Under the pieces are notes generated by a model. It did no database searches. It was not told the DNA's origin and saw only the letters and a list, made by a program, of their open reading frames with translations. The translations under genes and the position numbers were made by a program. This document shows, in pieces, positions 29,681 through 38,224 of a stretch of 64,000 nt of DNA. Each line of letters starts with the position of its first letter. Within the stretch, counting starts at the first letter, position 1. The stretch covers positions 3,386,001 through 3,450,000 of the forward strand of contig NZ_CP045740.1 of assembly GCF_009650765.1 (NCBI RefSeq), written 5' to 3'. The DNA comes from Streptomyces sp. SUK 48. GTDB taxonomy: Bacteria; Actinomycetota; Actinomycetes; Streptomycetales; Streptomycetaceae.

Positions 29681-30838
29681 TTACGCCGTCTCCGGTATCG
29701 GCAGCGGCCTTTTCTCCAGCGCCGCGGCCATCACCTCCGGGAACAGGTCGGGGGTGCAGGCGAAGGCGGGGGCGCCGAGCGCGGCGAGCGCGGCGGCGTG
29801 CTCCCGGTCGTAGGCCGGCGCGCCCTCGTCGGACAGCGCGAGCAGGGTCACGAACTGCACCCCGGACGCCTTCATGGCCGCCACGCGCTTGAGCATCTCG
29901 TCGCGGATGCCGCCCTCGTACAGGTCGCTGATCAGCACGACGACGGTCTCGGCGGGGCGGGTGAGGTGGGCCTGGCAGTAGGCGAGCGCCCGGTTGATGT
30001 CCGTACCGCCGCCGAGCCGGGTGCCGAAGAGGACGTCCACCGGGTCGTCCAGCTGGTCGGTGAGGTCGACCACCGCCGTGTCGAAGACGACCAGACGGGT
30101 GCTGATCGACCGCATGGAGGCGAGGACCGCGCCGAAGACGGAGGCGTAGACCACGGACGCCGCCATCGAGCCGGACTGGTCGATGCAGAGGATCACCTCC
30201 TTCTTCACCGACCGCGCGGCCCGCCCGTAGCCGATGAGCCGCTCCGGTACGACCGTGCGGTGCTCGGGCAGGTAGTGCTTGAGGTTGGCCGCGATGGTGC
30301 GGTTCCAGTCGATGTCCTGGTGGCGCGGCCGGCCGACCCGCGCGCTGCGGTCCAGGGCGCCGGTCAGGGTGGCCCGGGTGCGGGTCGCGAGCCGCTTCTC
30401 CAGGTCGTCCACCACCGTGCGCACGACCGCCCGCGCCGTCTCCTTCGTGGTCTGAGGCATCGCCGTGCCGAGCGAGAGCAAGGTGCCGACCAGGTGCACA
30501 TCGGCCTCCACCGCCTCCAGCATCTCCGGCTCCAGGAGCAGCGCGGAGAGCCCGAGCCGGTCGATGGCGTCGCGCTGCATGACCTGGACGACGGAGGACG
30601 GGAAGTAGGTGCGGATGTCGCCGAGCCAGCGGGCCACGGACGGCGCCGAGGCCCCGAGCCCGCCCGCGCGCTCCCGGCCCGGCTGCGGTTTGTCCGCCTT
30701 GCCGTAGAGCGCGGCCAGCGCCCCGTCCATGCCCGCGTCCCGCCCGGACAGCGCGCATCCGGTGCCGTCCGCCCGCTCCCCGCCGAGCACGAGCCGCCAG
30801 CGCCGCAGCCGCTCCGCCGGTTCCGTCCCGTTCGTCAT
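29681..30838 (-). CDS. VWA-domain protein of a MoxR system
   Basis: A 385-residue cytoplasmic protein. The C-terminal half is a von Willebrand A domain with an intact metal site: DQSGS at residues 220-224, the threonine in GGTDINRAL, and VVLISDLYEGG. The N-terminal half is helical with no named motif (DIRTYFPSSVVQVMQRDAIDRLGL). Such proteins pair with MoxR AAA+ ATPases and deliver substrates or metal-dependent contacts, like CoxE. It matches the position of YehP in the E. coli yehLMPQ group. ATG 30838 overlaps the stop of the DUF5682 gene, so all three genes of the operon are translationally coupled. Confidence 0.88.
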   Translation of the reverse strand: MTNGTEPAERLRRWRLVLGGERADGTGCALSGRDAGMDGALAALYGKADKPQPGRERAGGLGASAPSVARWLGDIRTYFPSSVVQVMQRDAIDRLGLSALLLEPEMLEAVEADVHLVGTLLSLGTAMPQTTKETARAVVRTVVDDLEKRLATRTRATLTGALDRSARVGRPRHQDIDWNRTIAANLKHYLPEHRTVVPERLIGYGRAARSVKKEVILCIDQSGSMAASVVYASVFGAVLASMRSISTRLVVFDTAVVDLTDQLDDPVDVLFGTRLGGGTDINRALAYCQAHLTRPAETVVVLISDLYEGGIRDEMLKRVAAMKASGVQFVTLLALSDEGAPAYDREHAAALAALGAPAFACTPDLFPEVMAAALEKRPLPIPETA

Positions 30839-33648
30839 ACGCCCACCCCCGTCAGGCTCTTTTCCTCGGTCGCCGTCCCGAGCAGCAGCCGCAGCACGGG
30901 ACGTACGGCGTCGGCACGGCCGGTATCCGGCTCGGCGCCGAAGCCCGGTGCGGTGAGTCCGCGCGCCACGGGATCGCCCCGGTCCCCCGGTCCGCGCCGC
31001 ACCAGTTCGCCGAGGGTTCTGCGCACCCCCGGGTCGTACGCCGCGAACGTGCGCCGCAACAGTGGCAGTACGTCCGTGAACGCCTCCGCAGGCACCCCGG
31101 TCAGCCAGGTGTCGACCAGGCCGAGCAGCCGCTCGTCGTGCACCAGCAGCATGCCGCCCCCGCCGCCGACGAAGCCCTCGATCCAGGCGGCCGCCTCCGC
31201 GGGCGGCGTCCCCCGCGACAACGCGACCCCCATCAGCCGCGCCGCCTCCTCGGCCCCCACCTCCCCCTCGTCCATCAGCAACCGCACCGCCCGCCCCCGC
31301 ACCACCCCGGCGACGGCCTCCCGCTCTCCGAGAACCCGGAGCACCTTCCACCAACGCTGCCGCAGCCCCCGGAGCCCAGCGCCGGGACCGGCACCGGGGG
31401 CCGGGGTCCGGGTCGTATGTCCAGGGTCGCCGGGGGCCGGGGCCGAGGTCGTTCCTCCGCGGTCGCCGAGAGCCGGTGCCGCGCCTTCCCCTGCGCCGGA
31501 GGCCGAACCCGACGCCGCGCCTCCGCCGTCACCCGGGACCGAGCCCGATGCCGCGCCTCCGCCGTCACCCGGGACCGAGCCCGAGGCCGCGCCTCCGCCG
31601 TCACCCGCGTCCGGGACCGAGACCGCCGCAGCACCTTCACCGGCACGGGAGGGCGAGACGGCCGCGGCGCTCCGTCCGGCCCCGATGGCCGAGGCCGGAC
31701 CCGCGCCTTCCCCTGCGCCGGAGGCAGAGCCCGAGGCCGCGCCTTCGCCGGTGCCCGGGACCGAGCCCGATGCCGTGTCTCCCCCGGTGCCGGAGGCCGG
31801 CGCGGTCGCGGTGGGTTCGCCGGGGTCGGCGGGCGGGGTGGTCGCCGTATCCCTGTCGGCGGAGGTGCCCGCGGCGGCCGACTCCCCCAGCAGTCCCACC
31901 GCCGTGTGCACCGCGTCCACATGCTCCCTCATCTGCTCCGCGGCCTCGCTGCCGAGGGCGGTGCAGGCCGGGGGCAGGCCGACGAAGGTGCGCTCGGCGA
32001 GGCCGGCGGCGACGTCGGACAGGGCCTGGGTGTCGGTGCCGCGGACGTCGCCGTAGCGCAGGGAGCGGACCAGGGCGGGCAGGGCCTGGGCGAGGTGGCC
32101 GACGTCCGTGTCCAGGGCCGCGCGGTCGGCGAGCGCGCGCATGACCGCGGGCAGGGCGTCGGACAGACCGGCGAGGAGGCACCGCTCGGCGAGCGCCGTG
32201 ACGTCGGCGAGGGTCCCCGCGCCCGCCGCGTCCGCCTCCGCCCTGGCCCGCGCCGCCGCGGCCACGGTGGTCCCCCACACCCCCGCCTCCGCGACCCGCA
32301 CCGACAGCTCCGGCTCCCAGCGCAGCCGCCAGGTCTCCCGGAACGTGCCCGTGCTCCCCCGCGAGGGGCCCGGCTCCCCCCAGCCGATCCCGAGCAGCCG
32401 CAGCCGGTGCAGCAGTCTGCTGCGGCCCGCGTCCGTGTCCCCCCGCAGATCCAGCTCCAGTTCCCGCTCCAGCGCCTCCGGCTTGAGCCGCAGCGAACGC
32501 TGCCGCCGCGCCAGATCGCGCTGCAACGGCACGGCGGGGGCGGACTCCGGCACCTCGCCGAGGACGTCCCCGACCACCAGCCGGTCGTGCACCAGCGCGA
32601 GCGGCACGTCCGAGCCGTCGCACATCACCGCCCGCACCGCGTCGGTGGTCTCGCCGAGGCCCGGCAGCGGGCGCCCGCGCATGACCGCGAGGGTCTCGGC
32701 GAGCCGTACGGCCTCGATGACATGCGCGGAGGACACGATCCGGTCCTCCTCCCGCAGCAGCCCGGCCACCTTGGTCAGCCACCGTTCCACCGGCCGGTCG
32801 GGGGCGTGGAAGAGATGGCCGTACCAGCCGGGCGAGTCGATGCCCGCGCCGTAGCCGCTCGACCGGGCCAGCCTGCGATGTGTCCAGGGCACCCAGGTCA
32901 GGTCGGCCTTGACCTTGGGCAGCCCCTTCAGCAGTGCCCGGTCGGCGGTGACCGTCGCCTTCTCGCGCAGCGCGGGCACATGCCAGGCCCCGCACACCAC
33001 GGCCACCGCGTCCCCGAACTCCTTCTGCGCGGCACGCAGCTGGAGCCGCATCTGCGCCTCGCGCACCAGGTCCCGCGGGCGCCCGCCCACGCCGTACCGC
33101 TCGCGCAGCGCGCCCATGGCCTCGGCCAGCGCCTCGAACGGGGCGAAGGGGTCCCGCTCCCCCGGCCCCCGGTGTTCGACGACGTCCTCCCACCAGCGCT
33201 CGGGGTCGTCGTACCCGGCGGCCTCGGCGAGCGCGGCGAGCGGGTCGACGCGCGCCTGCTCCTCCTCGCCCTCCCCGCTCTCCTCCCCTTCCACGGAGGG
33301 GAGTTCGGTGTCCCAGGCGAGGGTGTGGGCGGCCGGCAGGTCGATGAAGCGGGCCGGGACGCCGTGCTCCAGCGCCCAGCGCACGGCCACCCACTCCGGG
33401 CTGAAGGCGGCGAACGGCCAGAACGCGGAGCGGCCGGGCTCGTCCACCGCGTGGGCGAGCAGGGCGACCGGCGGCCGCAGCTCCGGGTCGGCGGCCAGCG
33501 GGATCAGCGCGTCGGCCTCGGGCGGCCCCTCGATCAGGACGGTGGCGGGCCGGGCGGCGTCCAGCGCGGCCCGCACCGCGCGGGCGGAGCCGGGCCCGTG
33601 GTGCCGCACCCCCAGCAGCAGCGGACCGGCGCCGTCCGCGCCGGTCAT
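30835..33648 (-). CDS. DUF5682 protein, TraB/TIKI-like motifs
   Basis: A 937-residue protein, second gene of the MoxR operon, matching YehM-type DUF5682 proteins. The N terminus reads GVRHHGPGS (residues 13-21) followed by LIEGPPEAD (E40), and later VAVVCGAWHVPAL (H223). A GxxHxGxxS...E...GxxH pattern recalls the TraB/TIKI/ChaN superfamily of putative metal-dependent hydrolases; this is my inference, not an established assignment. A long Ala/Gly/Ser linker (about residues 605-740) with near-identical 12-residue repeats separates a C-terminal helical part (RWWKVLRVLGEREAVAGVVRG). ATG 33648 follows GGAGGTGAG; its start overlaps the MoxR stop (ATGA). Role unknown, presumably a client or effector of the ATPase. 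Confidence 0.85.
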   Translation of the reverse strand: MTGADGAGPLLLGVRHHGPGSARAVRAALDAARPATVLIEGPPEADALIPLAADPELRPPVALLAHAVDEPGRSAFWPFAAFSPEWVAVRWALEHGVPARFIDLPAAHTLAWDTELPSVEGEESGEGEEEQARVDPLAALAEAAGYDDPERWWEDVVEHRGPGERDPFAPFEALAEAMGALRERYGVGGRPRDLVREAQMRLQLRAAQKEFGDAVAVVCGAWHVPALREKATVTADRALLKGLPKVKADLTWVPWTHRRLARSSGYGAGIDSPGWYGHLFHAPDRPVERWLTKVAGLLREEDRIVSSAHVIEAVRLAETLAVMRGRPLPGLGETTDAVRAVMCDGSDVPLALVHDRLVVGDVLGEVPESAPAVPLQRDLARRQRSLRLKPEALERELELDLRGDTDAGRSRLLHRLRLLGIGWGEPGPSRGSTGTFRETWRLRWEPELSVRVAEAGVWGTTVAAAARARAEADAAGAGTLADVTALAERCLLAGLSDALPAVMRALADRAALDTDVGHLAQALPALVRSLRYGDVRGTDTQALSDVAAGLAERTFVGLPPACTALGSEAAEQMREHVDAVHTAVGLLGESAAAGTSADRDTATTPPADPGEPTATAPASGTGGDTASGSVPGTGEGAASGSASGAGEGAGPASAIGAGRSAAAVSPSRAGEGAAAVSVPDAGDGGGAASGSVPGDGGGAASGSVPGDGGGAASGSASGAGEGAAPALGDRGGTTSAPAPGDPGHTTRTPAPGAGPGAGLRGLRQRWWKVLRVLGEREAVAGVVRGRAVRLLMDEGEVGAEEAARLMGVALSRGTPPAEAAAWIEGFVGGGGGMLLVHDERLLGLVDTWLTGVPAEAFTDVLPLLRRTFAAYDPGVRRTLGELVRRGPGDRGDPVARGLTAPGFGAEPDTGRADAVRPVLRLLLGTATEEKSLTGVGV

Positions 33649-34784
33649 GCGCTCACCTCCCTGCACGCGCGGTAGAAGTCCGTCCAGCCCGCGCGCTCGC
33701 GCACGACCGTCTCCAGGTACTCCTGCCAGACGACCCGGTCGGCCGCCGGATCGCGGACGACGGCGCCGAGGATGCCGGCGGCGACATCGGCCGGGCGCAG
33801 CACGCCGTCGCCGAAGTGGGCGGCGAGCGCGAGGCCGCCGGTGACGACGGAGATCGCCTCGGCGGTGGAGAGGGTGCCGCTGGGCGACTTCACCTTCGTA
33901 CGGCCGTCGTCGGTCAGGCCGTCGCGCAGTTCGCGGAAGACGGTCACGACGCGGCGGATCTCCGCCATCCCGTCGGGCACGGCCGGCAGGTCGAGGGAGC
34001 GGCCGAGCTGCGCGACGCGGCGGCTGACGATGTCCACCTCGGCCTCGGCGCTCTCCGGCAGCGGCAGTACGACGGTGTTGAAGCGGCGGCGCAGCGCGCT
34101 GGAGAGCTCGTTGACCCCCCGGTCGCGGTCGTTGGCGGTGGCGATGAGGTTGAAGCCGCGGACCGCCTGGACCTCCTCGCCCAGCTCCGGGACGGGCAGG
34201 GTTTTCTCGGACAGGATGGTGATCAGCGTGTCCTGCACATCGGCCGGGATCCGGGTCAGCTCCTCGACCCGGGCGGTCATGCCCTCGGCCATGGCGCGCA
34301 TGACGGGGCTGGGCACGAGGGCGTCCCGGCTGGGGCCGTGGGCGAGCAGCCGCGCGTAGTTCCAGCCGTAGCGGATGGCCTCCTCGGGGGTGCCGGCGGT
34401 GCCCTGGACCAGCAGGGTCGAGTCGCCGCTGACGGCGGCGGCCAGATGCTCCGACACCCAGGTCTTGGCGGTGCCGGGCACGCCGAGCAGCAACAGGGCG
34501 CGGTCGGTGGCGAGCGTGGTGACGGCGACCTCGACGATCCGGCGCGGCCCCACGTACTTCGGCGAGATCACCGTGCCGTCCGGCAGGGTGCCGCCGAGCA
34601 GGTACGTGGCCACCGCCCAGGGCGACAGTTTCCAGCGGGCCGGGCGCGGCCGGTCGTCCTGCGCGGCCAGCGCGGCGAGTTCGTCCGCGAACGCGTCCTC
34701 GGCGTGCGGCCGCAGGGCCGTCGCGCGCTCGCCCGGGTGCGGTGCGGCGGACGTGGATCGCGTGGACGCAAGGTTGGCTGACAT
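33645..34784 (-). CDS. MoxR-type AAA+ ATPase
   Basis: A 379-residue AAA+ ATPase, first gene of its operon. Walker A is GVPGTAKT (101-108); the Walker B region reads VEELTRIPADVQDTLITILSEK in the MoxR manner, with Glu-Glu in place of Asp-Glu. Sensor 1 and the arginine region follow (FNLIATANDRDRGVNELSSALRRRF). MoxR ATPases act as chaperones with VWA partners. ATG 34784 is chosen over an upstream in-frame ATG because GGAGGGGG lies eight bases before it. Transcription probably starts about 37 bases upstream, from a DNA-damage-type promoter shared back-to-back with the SWIM gene. It corresponds to YehL. Confidence 0.88.
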   Translation of the reverse strand: MSANLASTRSTSAAPHPGERATALRPHAEDAFADELAALAAQDDRPRPARWKLSPWAVATYLLGGTLPDGTVISPKYVGPRRIVEVAVTTLATDRALLLLGVPGTAKTWVSEHLAAAVSGDSTLLVQGTAGTPEEAIRYGWNYARLLAHGPSRDALVPSPVMRAMAEGMTARVEELTRIPADVQDTLITILSEKTLPVPELGEEVQAVRGFNLIATANDRDRGVNELSSALRRRFNTVVLPLPESAEAEVDIVSRRVAQLGRSLDLPAVPDGMAEIRRVVTVFRELRDGLTDDGRTKVKSPSGTLSTAEAISVVTGGLALAAHFGDGVLRPADVAAGILGAVVRDPAADRVVWQEYLETVVRERAGWTDFYRACREVSA

Positions 34785-34827
34785 GGCTGAGGCCCCCTCC
34801 AGCTCGGCCGGTTCGGATCTGCACCCC

Positions 34828-34850
34828 ACGATGAACCACCCCACTGACAA
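34828..34850 (-). promoter_or_regulatory. RecA-NDp-like promoter of the MoxR operon
   Basis: On the minus strand TTGTCAGTG (34850-34842), eight bases, then CATCGT (34833-34828) matches TTGTCRGTG-N8-TAnnnT with one mismatch in the -10. This consensus marks LexA-independent DNA-damage promoters activated by PafBC in actinobacteria. The expected start, near 34821, gives a 37-base leader with a ribosome site. The element is the left arm of an inverted repeat shared with the SWIM promoter. Confidence 0.65.
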
Positions 34851-34886
34851 TCGCTCTGACCAGCACAGACGCCCGCTCGGAGCCGA

Positions 34887-34909
34887 TTGTCAGTGGGGGG
34901 ATCTACCGT
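34887..34909 (+). promoter_or_regulatory. RecA-NDp-like promoter of the SWIM gene
   Basis: TTGTCAGTG (34887-34895), exactly eight bases, then TACCGT (34904-34909): a full match to TTGTCRGTG-N8-TAnnnT. The -10 ends seven bases before the SWIM ATG at 34917, so the transcript should start at or next to the AUG and be leaderless. With the minus-strand copy it forms a 15-bp perfect inverted repeat (34839-34853 and 34884-34898) with a 30-base spacer. Confidence 0.75.
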
Positions 34910-34916
34910 CGGTGAC

Positions 34917-36251
34917 ATGACTGAGCAGGGGGTGCGCTGGACCGCGGACCAGGTGCTGGCACTGGCGCCTGACGCCGCGTCACGCAAGGCGGGCGGCAGG
35001 CTCGGCACGGCCGGTCCGTGGTCCGAGGCGGGGAGCGGGAAGGGGTCGGTGTGGGGGCTGTGCAAGGGCAGCGGCAGCAAGCCGTACCAGACGGTGGTCG
35101 ACCTCACCGGGCCCGCGTACAGGTGCGGTTGTCCGAGCCGTAAGTTCCCGTGCAAGCACGCGCTCGGACTGCTTCTGCTGTGGGCGGGGGACGACGGTTC
35201 GGTACCGGTCCGCGCCGAGCCGCCGGACTGGGCCGGGCAGTGGCTCACGGGCCGACGCGAGCGTACGCAGGACAAGCGGCCGGACAGGGGCGGTGGGGGC
35301 GCCGATCCGGAGGCGGCCCGGCGCCGCGCGGAGCGCCGGGCCGAGCGGGTCACCGCGGGCGCGAGGGAGCTGGAGCAGCGCCTCGCCGACCTGCTGCGCG
35401 GCGGCCTCGCGGCGGCCGAACAGGCGGGGTACGGACTGTGGGAGGAGACCGCGGCCCGCATGGTCGACGCCCAGGCGCCCGGACTGGCCGCCCGGGTGCG
35501 GGAGCTGGGGGCGATACCGGCGTCCGGCGCGGGCTGGCCGGCCCGGCTGCTGGAGGAGTGCGCGCTGACGCATCTGCTCGTCCAGGGCTGGCTGCGCCGC
35601 GACCTGCTGCCGGAGCCCCTCGCGGCCACGGTCCGCTCCCGGCTCGGCCTGCCCGCCCCGGCGGACGGACCGCCCGAGCGGGACCGCTGGCTGGTCCTCG
35701 CCCAGTACGACACGGCGGACACCAAACTGACGACGCGCCGGACATGGCTGTACGGCACCGCGTCGCACCGCACCCGGCTGCTGCTGTCCTACGGCGCGGG
35801 CGGCCGGGCCCCGGAGCTGTCCCTGCCGGTGGGTCTCGCCCTGGACGCCGAGGTGTCCGCATATCCGGGCGCCGGGCGGCTCCGGGTGGCGCTGGGCGAG
35901 CGGTTCGCCGCGCCCGCCCCGGCCGGCCCGCGCCCCGCGGGTGTCACCACGGCCGAGGCGGTGGCCCGGTACGGCACCGCCCTGCGCGAGGACCCCTGGC
36001 TGGAGTCGGTCCCGGCGGTCCTGGAGCGGGTCGTCCCGGTCCCGGACGGCGAACGGTGGCAACTGGCCGACGCCGACGCGGACTCGGCCCTGCCGCTCTC
36101 CCCCTCCGCCCGTTCCCGCCCCGGCCTGTGGCGCCTGCTCGCGCTGTCCGGCGGCGCCCCGGTCACGGTCTTCGGCGAGTGCGGCCACCGGGGCTTCACC
36201 CCGCTCACGGCGTGGCCCGAGGGCGGCGGGGAGGCGGTGCCGCTGTGCTGA
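34917..36251 (+). CDS. SWIM zinc-finger protein
   Basis: A 444-residue protein with a SWIM finger near its start: C70, C72, C79 and H81 in RCGCPSRKFPCKHALGL (CxC-x6-CxH). SWIM fingers bind zinc and contact DNA or protein. The remainder is helical and Arg/Ala-rich with no catalytic motif that I can see. It matches YehQ of the E. coli yehLMPQ group and lies divergent from the MoxR operon. ATG 34917 has no ribosome site but sits seven bases after the -10 of a DNA-damage-type promoter, so leaderless initiation is likely. The DUF5691 gene follows 49 bases later. Confidence 0.87.
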   Translation: MTEQGVRWTADQVLALAPDAASRKAGGRLGTAGPWSEAGSGKGSVWGLCKGSGSKPYQTVVDLTGPAYRCGCPSRKFPCKHALGLLLLWAGDDGSVPVRAEPPDWAGQWLTGRRERTQDKRPDRGGGGADPEAARRRAERRAERVTAGARELEQRLADLLRGGLAAAEQAGYGLWEETAARMVDAQAPGLAARVRELGAIPASGAGWPARLLEECALTHLLVQGWLRRDLLPEPLAATVRSRLGLPAPADGPPERDRWLVLAQYDTADTKLTTRRTWLYGTASHRTRLLLSYGAGGRAPELSLPVGLALDAEVSAYPGAGRLRVALGERFAAPAPAGPRPAGVTTAEAVARYGTALREDPWLESVPAVLERVVPVPDGERWQLADADADSALPLSPSARSRPGLWRLLALSGGAPVTVFGECGHRGFTPLTAWPEGGGEAVPLC

Positions 36252-36300
36252 CCGCCCCGCTCCACTCCACCCGAAGGGCAGACGAAGGGAAGGCACCGCG

Positions 36301-37964
36301 ATGAACGGCAGCGCACCCCGTCCGGACGCCGTGCGCGGCAGCGCGCCTCGCCCGGACCCCGTGAGCGGCTGGGAGGACCTGGTCACCACCGCTCTCCTCG
36401 GCACCGGCCGGCGCCCGCCCGCGTGGCTCGCGCCCGGCCGTCCCGCCCCCGTCGCCCTGCTGGACGCGGCCGCCGAGGCGACCGTACGGCGGCGGGCCGG
36501 GCTGCGGGCCGCACCCGCCGGGCGGCGGCCGGAGCGGGCGCCCGAGGATCACCGCCCGGCGCTGCCCGCGGCCGCGGCCGGCCGGCTGGCGGCGCTGCTG
36601 GCCGACCGCTCCGGCGGCACCGGCGGCGGGCGGCGGGGCAGTTCCCCGGACCTGATGGAGCTGCTCCCGCAGTGGCTCGCGGCGGCCAACGGACACGGGT
36701 ACGCCGCCCCCGCGCCGGCGCTCCCCGCACTGCTGGACGCGGCCCGGGGCCGCACCGATCTGCGCCCGGCGGCGCTGGCCTTCGCGGGGCCCCGGGCGCT
36801 GTGGCTGGCCCGGTTCAACCCGGACTGGCGCTTCGCCCTGCGCGCGGCGCCGGGCGGCGGCGCGGAGCTCCCGGACCCCGGGGACACCGAGGCGATCCGA
36901 CGGCTGTGGGAGGAGGGCCTGTTCGCCGAGCGGGTGGCCCTGCTGGGCGCGCTGCGGGCCCGCTCCCCGAGCACGCCCGTGAGCTGCTGGACGGGACCTG
37001 GCCGACGGAGCGGGCGGAGGACCGGCTGATGTTCCTGGACTCGCTGCGCTCGGGCCTGTCCGCGGCGGATGAGCCGTTCCTGGAGCAGGCGCTGGGCGAC
37101 CGCAGCCGCAATGTCCGGGCCACGGCGGCGGAGCTGCTGTCCGCGCTGCCCGGCTCGGCGCTGGCCCGGCGGATGGCCGTGCGGGCCACGGCGTGTGTGG
37201 CCCTGGACCGTTCGGGAGACGGTCCGGTGATCGCGGTGGAGGCGCCGCACGCATGCGATTCCGGCATGGAGCGCGACGGCCTGATGGCCACCCCTCCGGC
37301 CGGGCGGGGCGAACGGTCCTGGTGGCTCGGCCAGTTGGTGGAGGCCACGCCGCTTACCACCTGGCCGGACCGGCTCGGCGGGCGCGACGCGCGGGAGATC
37401 GTCGCGCTGCCGGTGGCGGACGGCTGGCAGGGCGAGCTGCACGCGGCCTGGTGCCGGGCGGCGGTGCGGCAGCGGGACGCGCGCTGGTCGCGGGCGCTGC
37501 TCGGCGCCCCGTCGGCGCCCGAGGCGGGCGGCCCGGGGGCGGTGTCCCTGGCGGAGCGCGCCAAGCTGCTGGCCACGCTCGATCCGGCGGAACGGGCCGG
37601 GTGGGTCGCCGGGTTCATCGCGGCCCACGGCCTGTCGGAGGCGTTCCAGCTGCTCGGCGTGTGCGCGGTGCCCTGGTCGGCGCCGCTGGGCCGGGCCGTC
37701 GTGGACGCGCTCAACATCGCGCGGGACGCCGGGAGTTACCCCTGGAGCTTCAGCGGTGTGATGGGTCTCGCGGAACGCTGCCTGGACCCGGCCGAGGTGG
37801 CCCGGCTCCAAGCCCTGCTGGCGATACCCGACGAACGCGAGGACGCCGCGCCGGGCGCCGGGGGCTACTGGGCGGAGGCGTTCCAGCGGCTCGTCACCAC
37901 ACTGCGGCTGCGGGCGGCGATGGCCGAGGAGCTGAGACCGGCGGAGGATTCGGGCGCGGGGTGA
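36301..37964 (+). pseudogene. DUF5691-type helical-repeat protein, frameshifted
   Basis: From ATG 36301 (GAAGGGAAGG upstream) the frame gives WEDLVTTALLGTGRRPP, typical of DUF5691, and runs to LGALRARSP; it then leaves frame at the C-run 36965-36968. The rest (EHARELLDGTWPTERAEDRLMFLDSL, SRNVRATAAELLSALPGSALARRM, to the stop at 37962-37964) follows in another frame. One extra C gives a single protein of about 554 residues with HEAT-like helical pairs in the middle. DUF5691 proteins accompany the SWIM/MoxR/DUF5682/VWA genes in many actinobacteria, so this is probably a component of the same system. The defect repeats the pattern of three other genes here and may be a sequencing error. Confidence 0.8.
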
Positions 37965-37981
37965 CGTCGTTCGCCGGGCGT

Positions 37982-38038
37982 CACCGGCGCGTGGGGGCGC
38001 CACCGGCACGCGGAGGCGCCATCGGCACGCGGGGGCGC
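37982..38038. repeat. three 19-bp imperfect tandem repeats
   Basis: Three copies of a CACCGGCACGCGGGGGCGC-like unit start at 37982, 38001 and 38020, and weaker copies continue to about 38110. They fill the gap between the convergent DUF5691 and icmB genes. No gene is supported in this stretch; the repeats may serve as a structured terminator region. Confidence 0.6.
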
Positions 38039-38224
38039 CGCCACCTCAGTGCGCCGCCACCGACACGCAGGGCGCGGCCGACGTGTGGGGCGGGACCGGC
38101 ACGCGGGGCGGGGGCGGGTGGCGGACACCATGAAGACCGGCGAACTCACGGTCCCTGCGGGCACGCGGCGGGGACGGTCGCCCGCCCGGCCCGGCCCACC
38201 GCCGCGCCGGCCCGCCGCGCCTCC

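Noticed and set aside
37965..38224. CRISPR-like short repeats between DUF5691 and icmB genes
   Set aside because: The 19-base units are directly adjacent with no unique spacers, so they are ordinary tandem repeats.
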